64,000 bases of DNA from WHSW01 sp963821345 (lineage in GTDB: Bacteria > Actinomycetota > Thermoleophilia > Solirubrobacterales > 70-9). The stretch lies in the NCBI GenBank assembly GCA_963821345.1, contig CAWGDM010000002.1, positions 124,001 through 188,000 of the forward strand, read 5' to 3'. The notes under the pieces are model-generated. The model ran no database searches, was not told the DNA's origin, and saw nothing but the letters and a program-made list of their open reading frames with translations. Made by a program: the position numbers and the translations under genes. The stretch's first letter is position 1. Every line of letters starts with the position of its first letter. Positions 34,762 through 42,699 of the stretch are shown one piece after another.

Positions 34762-34854
34762 CACTACCCCAGGCGGGGCGGCTTTCTCCCGGATAGCGGG
34801 CAAAAGCCGCCCCACCCGTCAGGCTCGTCTGGGCCCGCTCACGGCGGGGTAGTG
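34762..34854. terminator. Nested inverted repeats in the serA-oxidoreductase gap
   Basis: Inner arms GGGGCGGCTTT (34775-34785) and AAAGCCGCCCC (34803-34813) pair over 11 bp, with CCCG/CGGG nested inside. Outer arms CACTACCCC (34762-34770) and GGGGTAGTG (34846-34854) pair over 9 bp. The inner stem with its A/T ends can end serA transcription. The outer right arm overlaps TAGTGT, a possible -10 for the next gene (11 bases from its ATG). Nothing else is seen in this gap. Confidence 0.6.
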
Positions 34855-34866
34855 TTCTCGATCCTG

Positions 34867-35895
34867 ATGCGAACGGTCGTGATCACCCGCCACGGTGCAC
34901 CGGAGGTGCTGCGCGTCGAGGAGCGGCCCGACCCGCCGGTCGGCCCCGGCGAGGTCCGAGTCGCGGTCAAGGCGGCGGGGATCAACTTCGCCGACCTGAT
35001 GGCGCGCTCGGGCGTCTACCCGGACGCCCCGCCGCCGCCGTGCGTGGTCGGCTACGAGGTCGCCGGCGAGGTCGAGAGCGTCGGCGAGGGCGTCGACTCG
35101 CACCAGGTCGGCGACAGGGTGATCGCCGGGACCCGGTTCGGTGGCTACGCGGAGCTGGTCTCGGTCCCGATCGACCAGGTCGTCCCGCTTCCGGAGGGCC
35201 TCAGCTTCGAGCAGGGTGCCGCGTTCGTCGTCAACTACACGACCGCCTGGGCGGCGCTGATGATCATGGGTGGGCTGCGGTCCGGCGACCGGGTCCTGAT
35301 CCACGCGGCCGCGGGCGGGGTCGGGATCGCGGCGACGCAGGTCGCCAAGCAGGTCGGCGCCGAGATCTTCGGCACGGCATCGCCGTCCAAGCACGATGTA
35401 ATCCGCGCCCAGGGCGTCGAGCATGCGATCGACTACCGAAACCAGGACTTTGCCGCCGAGGCGATGCGGATCACCGGCGGGACCGGCCTCGACCTGATCA
35501 TCGACGCGATCGGGCCGTCGAGCTTTCGCAAGGACTACGCGATCCTGCGCTCCGGCGGGCGCCTGGTGATGTACGGCCTGTCCGAGGTGCAGACCGGCGA
35601 GACGCGCGACATTCCGGCGGTCCTGCGCGGCCTGGCGCGGATGCCCCTGGCGACGATGCCGTGGTGGCGCAGCCTGCAGATCATGAACGAGAACAAGGGC
35701 GTCTTCGGTCTCAACATGCTCAAGTGGTGGGACGCCGAGGGGCTCGACCGGGCGCTGGAGCCACTGGCGGGCGGATTGGCGGGCGGGGACTACGTCCCGG
35801 TCGTCGCTCAGGCGTTCCCGTTCGATCAGGCCGCCGACGCCCACCGGTTCATCGCCGAGCGCCGCAACGTCGGCAAGGTCGTACTGACGCCGTAG
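34867..35895 (+). CDS. Zinc-independent quinone oxidoreductase (MDR/zeta-crystallin family)
   Basis: 342 residues. Substrate domain VKAAGINFADLMARSGVYPD and VVGYEVAGEVESVGEGVD are near 35-75. The NADP motif is VLIHAAAGGVGIAATQVAKQ near 143-162, followed by EIFGTASPSKHDVI. No zinc-binding cysteines. It resembles the vertebrate VAT-1/quinone reductase branch with the longer C-terminal region (MPWWRSLQIMNENKGVFGLN). Reduces quinones or enones with NADPH; physiological substrate unknown. ATG at 34867; GTG 34852 is in frame but lies in the inverted repeat. Confidence 0.87.
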   Translation: MRTVVITRHGAPEVLRVEERPDPPVGPGEVRVAVKAAGINFADLMARSGVYPDAPPPPCVVGYEVAGEVESVGEGVDSHQVGDRVIAGTRFGGYAELVSVPIDQVVPLPEGLSFEQGAAFVVNYTTAWAALMIMGGLRSGDRVLIHAAAGGVGIAATQVAKQVGAEIFGTASPSKHDVIRAQGVEHAIDYRNQDFAAEAMRITGGTGLDLIIDAIGPSSFRKDYAILRSGGRLVMYGLSEVQTGETRDIPAVLRGLARMPLATMPWWRSLQIMNENKGVFGLNMLKWWDAEGLDRALEPLAGGLAGGDYVPVVAQAFPFDQAADAHRFIAERRNVGKVVLTP

Positions 35896-35902
35896 GCGCC
35901 GC

Positions 35903-35908
35903 TACCTT
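35903..35908 (+). promoter_or_regulatory. -10 hexamer TACCTT of the membrane-protein gene at 35916
   Basis: TACCTT is 7 bases before the GTG at 35916. Confidence 0.5.
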
Positions 35909-35915
35909 GGCGGGC

Positions 35916-36658
35916 GTGATCGCGACCCTCGCCACCGTCCACAGCGAGTTCCAGCGCGAGGTCGTCGACACCGGGCGGCTGGCGTCGTTCCTGTTCTTCG
36001 TCGCGCTGCTCGGCACCTTCGGCTTCATCCGCACGAGCACCTGGATGATCCGCAAGCAGGTCAGCTGGTGGCCGGGCAACGTCTCGGTCGGCGGCACCCA
36101 CGTCCATCACCTGGTCTGGGGCATCTGCGCGATGATGATCTTCGGCTACGTCGGCGTCGTCCATCAGCCGGACTCGCCCTGGCGCGAGATCGTCACCGTC
36201 CTGTTCGCGATCGGCATGGGCCTGACCCTGGACGAGTTCGCTCTCTGGGTCGAGCTCAAGGACGTCTACTGGGAGAAGGACGGCCGCAAGTCGATCGACG
36301 CGATGATCATCGCCGGGTGTCTGGCAGGGGTCTTGCTGGTCGGCTTCAGCGCCTGGTTCAAGCTCGCCGACGACGTCGGTAGCGCTGTCTTCGCCGCGGC
36401 TGGAGCCGCCGGTCTGGTCGGGATCGCCCTGGGGCTGGTCTGCGCGGCGAAGGAGAAGTTCTGGACCGCGCTCGGCAGCTTGCTGATCTGGCCGATCGGC
36501 CTGGTCGGCGCCTACCGGCTCGCCAAGCCGCATTCGATATGGGCGCGTCGGTTCTACAAGGACGGGCGCCAGCAGCGCTCCGAGGAGCGCTACGGGGTCG
36601 CGCGGCGGCGGCACCTGATCCCGCGCCGCCCGTGTCCGACGCCCCGTCTGACGCCTGA
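35916..36658 (+). CDS. Multi-helix membrane protein of unknown function, probably frameshifted near its end
   Basis: About 225 clearly native residues with five or six hydrophobic helices (LASFLFFVALLGTFGFI, HLVWGICAMMIFGYVGVV, VTVLFAIGMGLTLDEFALWV and two or three more). The signature GGTHVHHLVWG is near 56. A family name is not known to me. In the sequence as given the frame does not stop until 36941, deep inside the convergent transporter gene. One extra G in the GGGG run at 36595-36598 would instead give a tail GRAAAAPDPAPPVSDAPSDA and a TGA at 36656-36658, which looks native. I give that end. Confidence 0.6.
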
Positions 36659-37725
36659 TCGTCGTCGGGCGAGGGCCAGAACTCATCGAAGATCACGCCC
36701 AGCGAGGCGGCGACCGGGATCGCCAGCAGCGCGCCGAGGATTCCCGCGAGCTGCGCCCCGGCGAGCACCGCGATCACGGCCACCGCCGGCGGCAGCTGGA
36801 CCGCGTTCTTGTAGAAGATCGGCTGCACCACCCGGTCCTGGAGCTGCTGGTAGATCACGAACAGGGCGAGCCAGATCAGCAGCGTCCCCGGGAAGCCATG
36901 CAGTCCGGCGGCGACCGCGACCAGCAGCCCGCCGACCGTGAACCCGATCAGCGGCACCAGGTCGAGGAAGCCCACGATGACGGCGAGCGGGACCGCCAGC
37001 TCGACCCCGAGCAGCTCGAGCGCCAACCAGGTGAAGACGCCCGCGAGCAGCGCCAGGAGCAGGTTGACGCTGACGTAGGACTTGACGATCCCGGCGATCC
37101 GGGTGGCGACCCGGGTGACCCGCTCGCGCTGGGGCTCCCGGATCCGGGCCGTGATCGCGCCGAAGTGAGCGCGGCCGTCGAGCAGCAGAAAGAAGGTCAG
37201 GGTGAGGACGACGACCGCCTCGACGACGTTGTTGAGGATGCCGACCGTGATCTCCTTCGCCGCGCCGGCGGCGTCGCCGAGCTTCGAAGGCAGCTGCGCC
37301 GCCTCGGTCGACAGCAGCGAGGTGATGTCGTACTTGTCGTTGAGCTCGCGGAACTGGTCGGAGTTGTTGGCCCAGTGCTCGAAGTCCTTGACGTAGGTGG
37401 GCAGCTGCGACCCGAGGTCCTCGAACTCGCGGACGATCGGCGGGATCACCGCGAGGACGAGGAAGATGAAGCCGGCGAGGAAGAGGACGTAGGCCGCCAG
37501 GATCGCCAGCCAGCGGGGCAAGCTGCGGCCGCGTACCCGCGCCCGCCCGATCAGCTCGACCAGCGGGTTGAGGGCGAGGGCGAGGAAGATCGCGGCGCAG
37601 GTCCACCGGATCGTGGTCTTGATCTCGACCACGACGTGGTTGAGCAGGACGGCGACGCCGACCGCGACCACCACGATCGCCATCACCTTGACTACGGCAC
37701 GGGCCTCTATTCGGGACGCGACCAT
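36592..37725 (-). CDS. AI-2E/PerM family transporter
   Basis: About 378 residues of recognisable AI-2E exporter family: VAVLLNHVVVEIKTTIRWTC, IFLALALNPLVELIG, YVSVNLLLALLAGVFTWLAL, VGFLDLVPLIGFTVGGLLVA, QQLQDRVVQPIFYKNAVQLP and LGALLAIPVAASLGVIFDEF. Eight or so helices. Members export peptides, autoinducer-like molecules or ions; the substrate is unknown. As written the frame runs on to 36358 with Arg/Pro-rich shadow sequence. With one more base in the run at 36595 it would end RPP-stop near 36592, the end given here. ATG at 37725. Confidence 0.85.
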
Positions 37726-37762
37726 CGGAGCTCCGCGGATGGTGTTCGCCGCGCGCCTGCGC

Positions 37763-37768
37763 TACCCT
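37763..37768 (+). promoter_or_regulatory. -10 hexamer TACCCT of the leuA leader transcript
   Basis: TACCCT lies 11 bases before the leader-peptide ATG. A transcript starting near 37775 would begin with the left arm of the crossing helix described for the leader. Confidence 0.45.
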
Positions 37769-37779
37769 GCGCTTTCCGG

Positions 37780-37839
37780 ATGACCCACCGGCTAGACAGC
37801 CTCGCGCTTCTCCTTCTCCTCCCCCTTCGGGGGGAATAG
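37780..37839 (+). CDS. leuL: leuA leader peptide
   Basis: MTHRLDSLALLLLLPLRGE, 19 residues with eight leucines, five of them consecutive. The leucine codons are CTA, CTC and CTT, although CTG/CTC dominate the neighbouring genes. This is the signature of a leader peptide whose translation senses charged leucyl-tRNA. It ends in TAG 67 bases before leuA. A C(UUCG)G hairpin (37820-37835) overlaps its last codons. It is a regulatory peptide; no function is expected for the product itself. Confidence 0.8.
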   Translation: MTHRLDSLALLLLLPLRGE

Positions 37840-37900
37840 CGCTGGGCGGCGCGATAGCCGCGAGATAGCAAGGTTCATCCGGTTTACGTAGAAGGAGAAG
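37807..37900 (+). promoter_or_regulatory. leuA leader RNA: leucine-codon anti-Shine-Dalgarno and crossing helix
   Basis: CTTCTCCTTCT at 37807-37817, the leucine codons themselves, is perfectly complementary to AGAAGGAGAAG at 37890-37900, the leuA ribosome site. A second helix pairs CCGGATGA (37776-37783, containing the leader ATG) with TCATCCGG (37875-37882). The two helices cross, so together they form a pseudoknot. A small hairpin GCGGC/GCCGC (37846-37861) lies between. A ribosome stalled on leucine codons would hide the anti-site and open leuA; free passage would let it close. Confidence 0.7.
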
Positions 37901-37905
37901 GCCCA

Positions 37906-39480
37906 ATGGCCGATCAGGTCCACATCTTTGACACCACGCTGCGAGACGGCGAGCAGTCGCCCGGGATCTCGCTCAACACACAGGAGAAGGTCGAGATCGC
38001 CCAGCAGCTGGCGCGGCTGGGCGTCGACGTGATCGAGGCCGGCTTCCCGATCACCTCGCCCGGCGATTTCGAGGCGGTCGAGGCGATCGCCCGCGGCGTC
38101 GAGGGGCCGGTGATCTGCGGGCTGGCGCGCACCCACAAGGCGGACATCGACGCCGCCTGGGGCGCGATCAAGGACGCCGAGCGCCCTCGCATCCACACCT
38201 TCATCTCGACCTCCGACATCCACATCGAGCACCAGCTGCAGTCGACGCGCGAGGACGTCAAGGGCGAAGCACGGGCCGCGGTGGCGCTGGCGAAGTCCTA
38301 CTGCGAGGACGTCGAGTTCTCGCCGATGGACGCGACCCGAGCCGACGTCGAGTTCACGGCCGAGGTCTGCGCAATCGCGGTCGCCGAGGGCGCCAACGTG
38401 GTCAACATCCCCGACACCGTCGGCTACACCACCCCGGAGGAGTACAGCCGCTACTTCGCCAGCCTGTACGAGTTGGCGCCGGAGCTGCGCGAGGTCGAGC
38501 TCTCGGTCCATTGCCACGACGACCTTGGGCTGGCCGTGGCCAACTCCTACGCCGGGCTGCTGGCGGGGGCGCGGCAGGTCGAGTGCGCGATCAACGGGAT
38601 CGGCGAGCGGGCCGGAAACTGCTCCCTGGAGGAGATCGTGATGCTGCTGCGCACGCGCCACGACGAGCATGGGCTCGACACCGGCTGCGACACGCGCGAG
38701 ATCGCCCGCACCTCGCGGATGGTGACCCGGTTCACCGGCTATCCCGTGCAGCCGAACAAGGCGATCGTCGGGCGCAACGCGTTCGCCCACGAGTCCGGGA
38801 TCCACCAGGACGGGGTGCTCAAGGAGCGCACCACCTACGAGATCATGGACGCGACCGAGGTTGGCCTGGAGTCGAACTCGATCGTGCTCGGCAAGCACTC
38901 CGGTCGCCACGCGCTGCGCGACGCGCTCGAGCAGCTTGGATTCCGCGTCGACGGCAACGCGCTCAACCAGGCGTTCAAGCGGTTCAAGGAGATCGCGGAC
39001 AAGAAGAAGCAGGTGACCGCGCTCGATCTCGAGGCGATCGTCTCCGATCGGGTCCGCGAGGGCGCGGCCGGCTACGACCTGGCCTGGTTCGACGTCGAGG
39101 CCTCGAGCCGTCGTGAACCGGCCGCGAAGGTCGCGGTACGGATGCCCGACGGTTCCGAGTCGGTCGGCGAGTCCGGCGGCGACGGGCCGGTCGACGCGAT
39201 CTTCGGCGCCGTCCGCGCCGCCACCGGGGTCGAGTCGGAACTGCGCTCCTACACGGTCTCGGCCGTCACCGAGGGTGAGGACGCGCTCGGCGAGGTGACC
39301 GCAACCGTCCGCGCACACGGCCGTCTCGCCAGCGGCCAGGGCGTCGCCACCGACATCCTCGAGGCCTCGGCGCGCGCCTACATCCGGGCGCTCTCGAACG
39401 CGCTAGAGGGCGCGGCGGTGCGCGAGGCCGAGGGCCTGACGGCCGATGCGGCCAGCGCGCCGGCGACCCCGGGCCCGTAG
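37906..39480 (+). CDS. leuA: 2-Isopropylmalate synthase
   Basis: 524 residues, bacterial type 1 LeuA with the regulatory C-terminal domain. FDTTLRDGEQSPGISLNTQE is at 8-27, IEAGFPITSPGDFEAV near 43, DTVGYTTPEEY near 170, the metal H-x-H in ELSVHCHDDLGLAVAN near 200, the GIGERAGNCSLEE signature near 227, and GIHQDGVLKERTTYEIM near 300. The leucine-binding LeuA dimer domain covers about 390-510. Condenses acetyl-CoA and 2-oxoisovalerate, the committed step to leucine. It has a strong GAAGGAGAAGG ribosome site; the start is ATG 37906. Confidence 0.96.
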   Translation: MADQVHIFDTTLRDGEQSPGISLNTQEKVEIAQQLARLGVDVIEAGFPITSPGDFEAVEAIARGVEGPVICGLARTHKADIDAAWGAIKDAERPRIHTFISTSDIHIEHQLQSTREDVKGEARAAVALAKSYCEDVEFSPMDATRADVEFTAEVCAIAVAEGANVVNIPDTVGYTTPEEYSRYFASLYELAPELREVELSVHCHDDLGLAVANSYAGLLAGARQVECAINGIGERAGNCSLEEIVMLLRTRHDEHGLDTGCDTREIARTSRMVTRFTGYPVQPNKAIVGRNAFAHESGIHQDGVLKERTTYEIMDATEVGLESNSIVLGKHSGRHALRDALEQLGFRVDGNALNQAFKRFKEIADKKKQVTALDLEAIVSDRVREGAAGYDLAWFDVEASSRREPAAKVAVRMPDGSESVGESGGDGPVDAIFGAVRAATGVESELRSYTVSAVTEGEDALGEVTATVRAHGRLASGQGVATDILEASARAYIRALSNALEGAAVREAEGLTADAASAPATPGP

Positions 39481-39532
39481 GAGGCAGCGCGGACCGCGTG
39501 GTACGGTCGGTGCGGCTACGGAGAGGCATAGG

Positions 39533-42500
39533 GTGCGCGGTGGGCGGTCGAGTGCGCGTGCGAGCGACCGGCCCACCGGTAGGGCGATGGCGGCCGCGCA
39601 TCTCACGGCGGCCGCCGGCTGTCTCGGCCTGCTGATCGCGGCCTCGCCCGCCGCCGCCGCCTTCCCCGGACAGAACGGCAAGATCGCCTTCGAAAGAGGC
39701 GGCGAGATCTTCGTCATGAACCCCGACGGCTCGGCGCAGACGAACCTGACCAACACCGTGGCCATCGAACGCGAGCCGGCGTGGTCCGCCGACGGCCAGA
39801 AGATCGCCTTCCAGAGCGACCGCGACGGCAACCGCGAGATCTACGTCATGAACGTAGACGGCTCGGCGCAGACGCGGCTGACGACCAACGCGGCCGTCGA
39901 CGGAAGGCCTGCGTGGTCGCCCGACGGCCAGAAGATCGCCTTCGACAGCGGCCGGAGCGGTGCTACCGAGGTCTGGGTCATGAACGCCGACGGATCCGCG
40001 CCGACGCAGCTGACGACCGACGGAAGCTGTTGCGGATCCTCGGAGGAGCCCGTCTGGTCGCCCGACGGCCAGAAGATCGCCTTCGACAGCAGCCGCACCG
40101 CCAACAGCGAGATCTGGGTCATGAACGCCGACGGCTCGGCGCAGACGAACATCACCAACAGCGCGGTCGGCGAAGGCCAGCCAGCCTGGTCGCCAGATGG
40201 CCAGAGGATCGCCTTCACGTTCGACGGCATCCTGGTGATGAACGCCGACGGCTCGGGGCGGACGCACCTGACCACCACCCCCGGGTTCGTCGACACCGAG
40301 CCCGCCTGGTCGCCCGACGGCCAGAAGGTCGTCTTCAGAAGCACCCGCGGTGGCGGCGGCAACAGCGAGATCTTCGTCATGAATGCAGACGGCTCGGCGC
40401 AGACACCCGTGACCAGCGCCCCAGGCTTCGAGAACCAACCCGACTGGCAGGCCGTGCCCGGCTGTCTTCAGGTGGGCTTCCCCTGCGCCCAGGGCTCGTT
40501 CACCGAAACCGCTCCAGGCTCCGGGATCTTCGAGACCGCACAGAAGGCCTGGGTGGGCGGGTTCGAGATCCAGCCGCGTCCGGGAGGCAAGCTCGTCGTC
40601 AACACCCGGACCCCGGGGCTATCGGCCTCAGGGGCCGGCGTCGACGTGATCTTCGCCGGCTTCGCGGTTCCGATCCCGGTCGCGGCGATCCCGGTCGGAG
40701 TCCAGGACGCGAGCTTCGAGATCGGCACGCCCGGGACCCTCACCAGCGTGCTCGAGGTCCCGGTCGAGTCCTCGGTGAAGCTCTCCTGGACCGACTGCGC
40801 CGCGGGTGGGCGGGCATGCAAGTCCGCAAGCTACGAGCAGGAGGTCAAGCTCGAGGAGCTGACTGCGGGCGTCGGCGAGCTCGTGACCCTCTCGGCGGCC
40901 GAGAGCGTCGGCGAGGCGACGGGAATGCTGAAGGCGAGGCTCGAGAACGGCAAGGGCTTCGTGCTCGAGTCGGGAGAGATCTCGATCGACGAGATCAACG
41001 TGATCCCGAGCGCGCTGCGGATCCCGCGGACCTTGAAGCTCAAGGACCTGTTGCTCAAGTTCGAGATCAAGGAGCAAAAGCCGTTCTGGACCGGGCGAGC
41101 CGGGATCGGGCTGCCGCTGGCCCGCGGCGAGCTCGACGTAACCGGGACGGGCTTCGTCTTCGACGGCTCGCCCGCGGGAGGTGGGTTCGAGGTCGACGGG
41201 ATCAACAGGCAGGTACTGGGGCCGCTCTTCCTGCAGAGGGTTGGCGGAGATCTTTTGTTCGCGCCCGCCTACGGCATGAACCTGCGTGTGGGCGCGACGG
41301 TCGGCCCCCAGGTCGCGGGCCAGAAGCTGATCAGTCTCGATGGCACCGTCCAGGGCGGCTCGCTGGTCTCAGACTGTTCGGCGGGCCCCGATCCGGCAAA
41401 GCTCGAGGCGAAGGCAAAGCTGCCGGCGCTCGAGGCCGTGGCCGACGTCGACATCACCGAGCGCGCCTGCATCTACCCCGGCACCGGCGCGGCCGCGGCG
41501 GCGATCGAGGGCGTGCTCGAGGGCGAGATCGACTTTCTCGACGGCGCGCTCGGCTACAAGGGCACCCAGACCGGCTTCGTCTCGGAGCAAGGTGCGAGCT
41601 ATGAGGGCTCTGCCCAGGTGAGCCTGCCGGGGCTGCCCGACCTCGACGGCTCGGCGATCGTCTCCACCGTTGGCCTGGCGGCCTGCACCGATCTCTCCTT
41701 CTTCGAAGGCGGCTTCGGCTACCGCTTCGGCACCGTCGCCCCGTTGGCCTTCACCGGTTGTGACCTGGGCCAGTTCCGGGTTGTGCAGTCGAGTCCCGCG
41801 CGCCTCGCGCTTCGCGGCGGCTCGACAGGTGTGCAGGTCCCCGGCGGGCTCCCGCACGCCGGCTTTGCCGCCACCGGGATCTCGGGACCGCCGCTCGTCC
41901 GGGTCACCGGCCCGGGCGGGGTTACGGTCGAATCGCCCGCCGACGGCTCCGCGCTTCGCTCCGGGGTGGCGGTGATCGTTCCCGTCGCCGGCGAGCGCCG
42001 AACCTATGTCTTCGTCAACAACCCCCGTGCGGGCAACTGGCAGGTTGAGGCGCTCGACCCCGCCAACCCGCTCACCGGGGTGAGCTTCGCCGAAGGGCTG
42101 CCCGAGCCCAAGGTCAAGGGGCGGGTGAGCCGGCCCGCCGCCAACTCGAAGAGCAAGAAGCTCCGCCTTACTTATGAGCTGCCGCGGCGGATCTCCGGCC
42201 AGAAGGTGATCTTCACCGAGCGCGGCGAGGGGATCGCCCACGAGCTCGGCACGGCACGCGGGGACGAGGGAACCATCTCCTTCAAGCCCACCCTGGCCAC
42301 CGATCGCAAGCGCACGATCGAGGCCCAGGTGATCCAGGACGGCCTCCCGCGCGAGCTGATCGCTGTCGCCCGCTTCAAGGCGCCGCCGCTGCCAAAGCTG
42401 AAGGTCGCGAAGCTCGAGGCGAAGCGGAGGAAGGGCTCGCTGAAGCTCTCCTGGGCACGGGTCGGGACCGCCACGAACTACCTCGCCGAGGTGACGTCCG

Positions 42501-42655
42501 GCAGCGAGGTCCTCTTCCGCGTGCTGACCGCGAAGCACAAGCTCCGCTTCGACGGCACCCCGGCCGACGGCAAGCTCAAGGTTGCTGTGCAAGCGCTCAG
42601 CGAGACGCAGCCCCCGGGCCCGATCGCAAAGCTCAAGATCAAGGCGCCGCGGTAG
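39533..42655 (+). CDS. Secreted TolB-like (PD40) beta-propeller protein
   Basis: 1040 residues. A basic n-region (GGRSSARASDRPTGRA) precedes signal AAAHLTAAAGCLGLLIAAS and a cleavage site at SPAAAA. Six PD40 blades follow, each WSPDGQKIAF and EIWVMNADGSAQT, covering about residues 46-300. The following 600 residues are Gly/Ala/Leu-rich strand-forming sequence without a family I recognise. An FnIII-like domain (LSWARVGTATNYLAEV) closes the protein. GTG 39533 is favoured by GGAGAGG six bases upstream; ATG 39587 is an alternative. Probably an extracellular or wall-bound binding protein. Confidence 0.8.
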   Translation: MRGGRSSARASDRPTGRAMAAAHLTAAAGCLGLLIAASPAAAAFPGQNGKIAFERGGEIFVMNPDGSAQTNLTNTVAIEREPAWSADGQKIAFQSDRDGNREIYVMNVDGSAQTRLTTNAAVDGRPAWSPDGQKIAFDSGRSGATEVWVMNADGSAPTQLTTDGSCCGSSEEPVWSPDGQKIAFDSSRTANSEIWVMNADGSAQTNITNSAVGEGQPAWSPDGQRIAFTFDGILVMNADGSGRTHLTTTPGFVDTEPAWSPDGQKVVFRSTRGGGGNSEIFVMNADGSAQTPVTSAPGFENQPDWQAVPGCLQVGFPCAQGSFTETAPGSGIFETAQKAWVGGFEIQPRPGGKLVVNTRTPGLSASGAGVDVIFAGFAVPIPVAAIPVGVQDASFEIGTPGTLTSVLEVPVESSVKLSWTDCAAGGRACKSASYEQEVKLEELTAGVGELVTLSAAESVGEATGMLKARLENGKGFVLESGEISIDEINVIPSALRIPRTLKLKDLLLKFEIKEQKPFWTGRAGIGLPLARGELDVTGTGFVFDGSPAGGGFEVDGINRQVLGPLFLQRVGGDLLFAPAYGMNLRVGATVGPQVAGQKLISLDGTVQGGSLVSDCSAGPDPAKLEAKAKLPALEAVADVDITERACIYPGTGAAAAAIEGVLEGEIDFLDGALGYKGTQTGFVSEQGASYEGSAQVSLPGLPDLDGSAIVSTVGLAACTDLSFFEGGFGYRFGTVAPLAFTGCDLGQFRVVQSSPARLALRGGSTGVQVPGGLPHAGFAATGISGPPLVRVTGPGGVTVESPADGSALRSGVAVIVPVAGERRTYVFVNNPRAGNWQVEALDPANPLTGVSFAEGLPEPKVKGRVSRPAANSKSKKLRLTYELPRRISGQKVIFTERGEGIAHELGTARGDEGTISFKPTLATDRKRTIEAQVIQDGLPRELIAVARFKAPPLPKLKVAKLEAKRRKGSLKLSWARVGTATNYLAEVTSGSEVLFRVLTAKHKLRFDGTPADGKLKVAVQALSETQPPGPIAKLKIKAPR
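39670..40419 (+). repeat. Six coding PD40 repeats
   Basis: The DNA repeats in units of about 105-135 bases with near-identical cores (GACGGCCAGAAGATCGCCTT and ATGAACGCCGACGGCTC). Copies begin near 39674, 39790, 39919, 40060, 40195 and 40312. The first and fifth are shortened. The similarity at base level suggests recent duplication or ongoing conversion between blades. Confidence 0.75.
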
Positions 42656-42687
42656 CTCTGCGGCGGGTGTCGCTGAACCTCGACGGA

Positions 42688-42693
42688 TAAAGT
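42688..42693 (+). promoter_or_regulatory. -10 hexamer TAAAGT of the SDR gene
   Basis: TAAAGT is 6 bases before the ATG at 42700. Confidence 0.55.
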
Positions 42694-42699
42694 GGCGTG

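Noticed and set aside
37726..37779. Conventional rho-independent attenuator in front of leuA
   Set aside because: The stable UUCG hairpin at 37820-37835 is followed by AATAGC, not a T-run, so termination there is unlikely; the anti-Shine-Dalgarno pairing explains the layout better.
39670..40419. Regularly spaced repeats, as in a CRISPR array
   Set aside because: The repeats are in frame and encode WSPDGQKIAF/VMNADGS beta-propeller blades; the spacers are coding and similar to each other.
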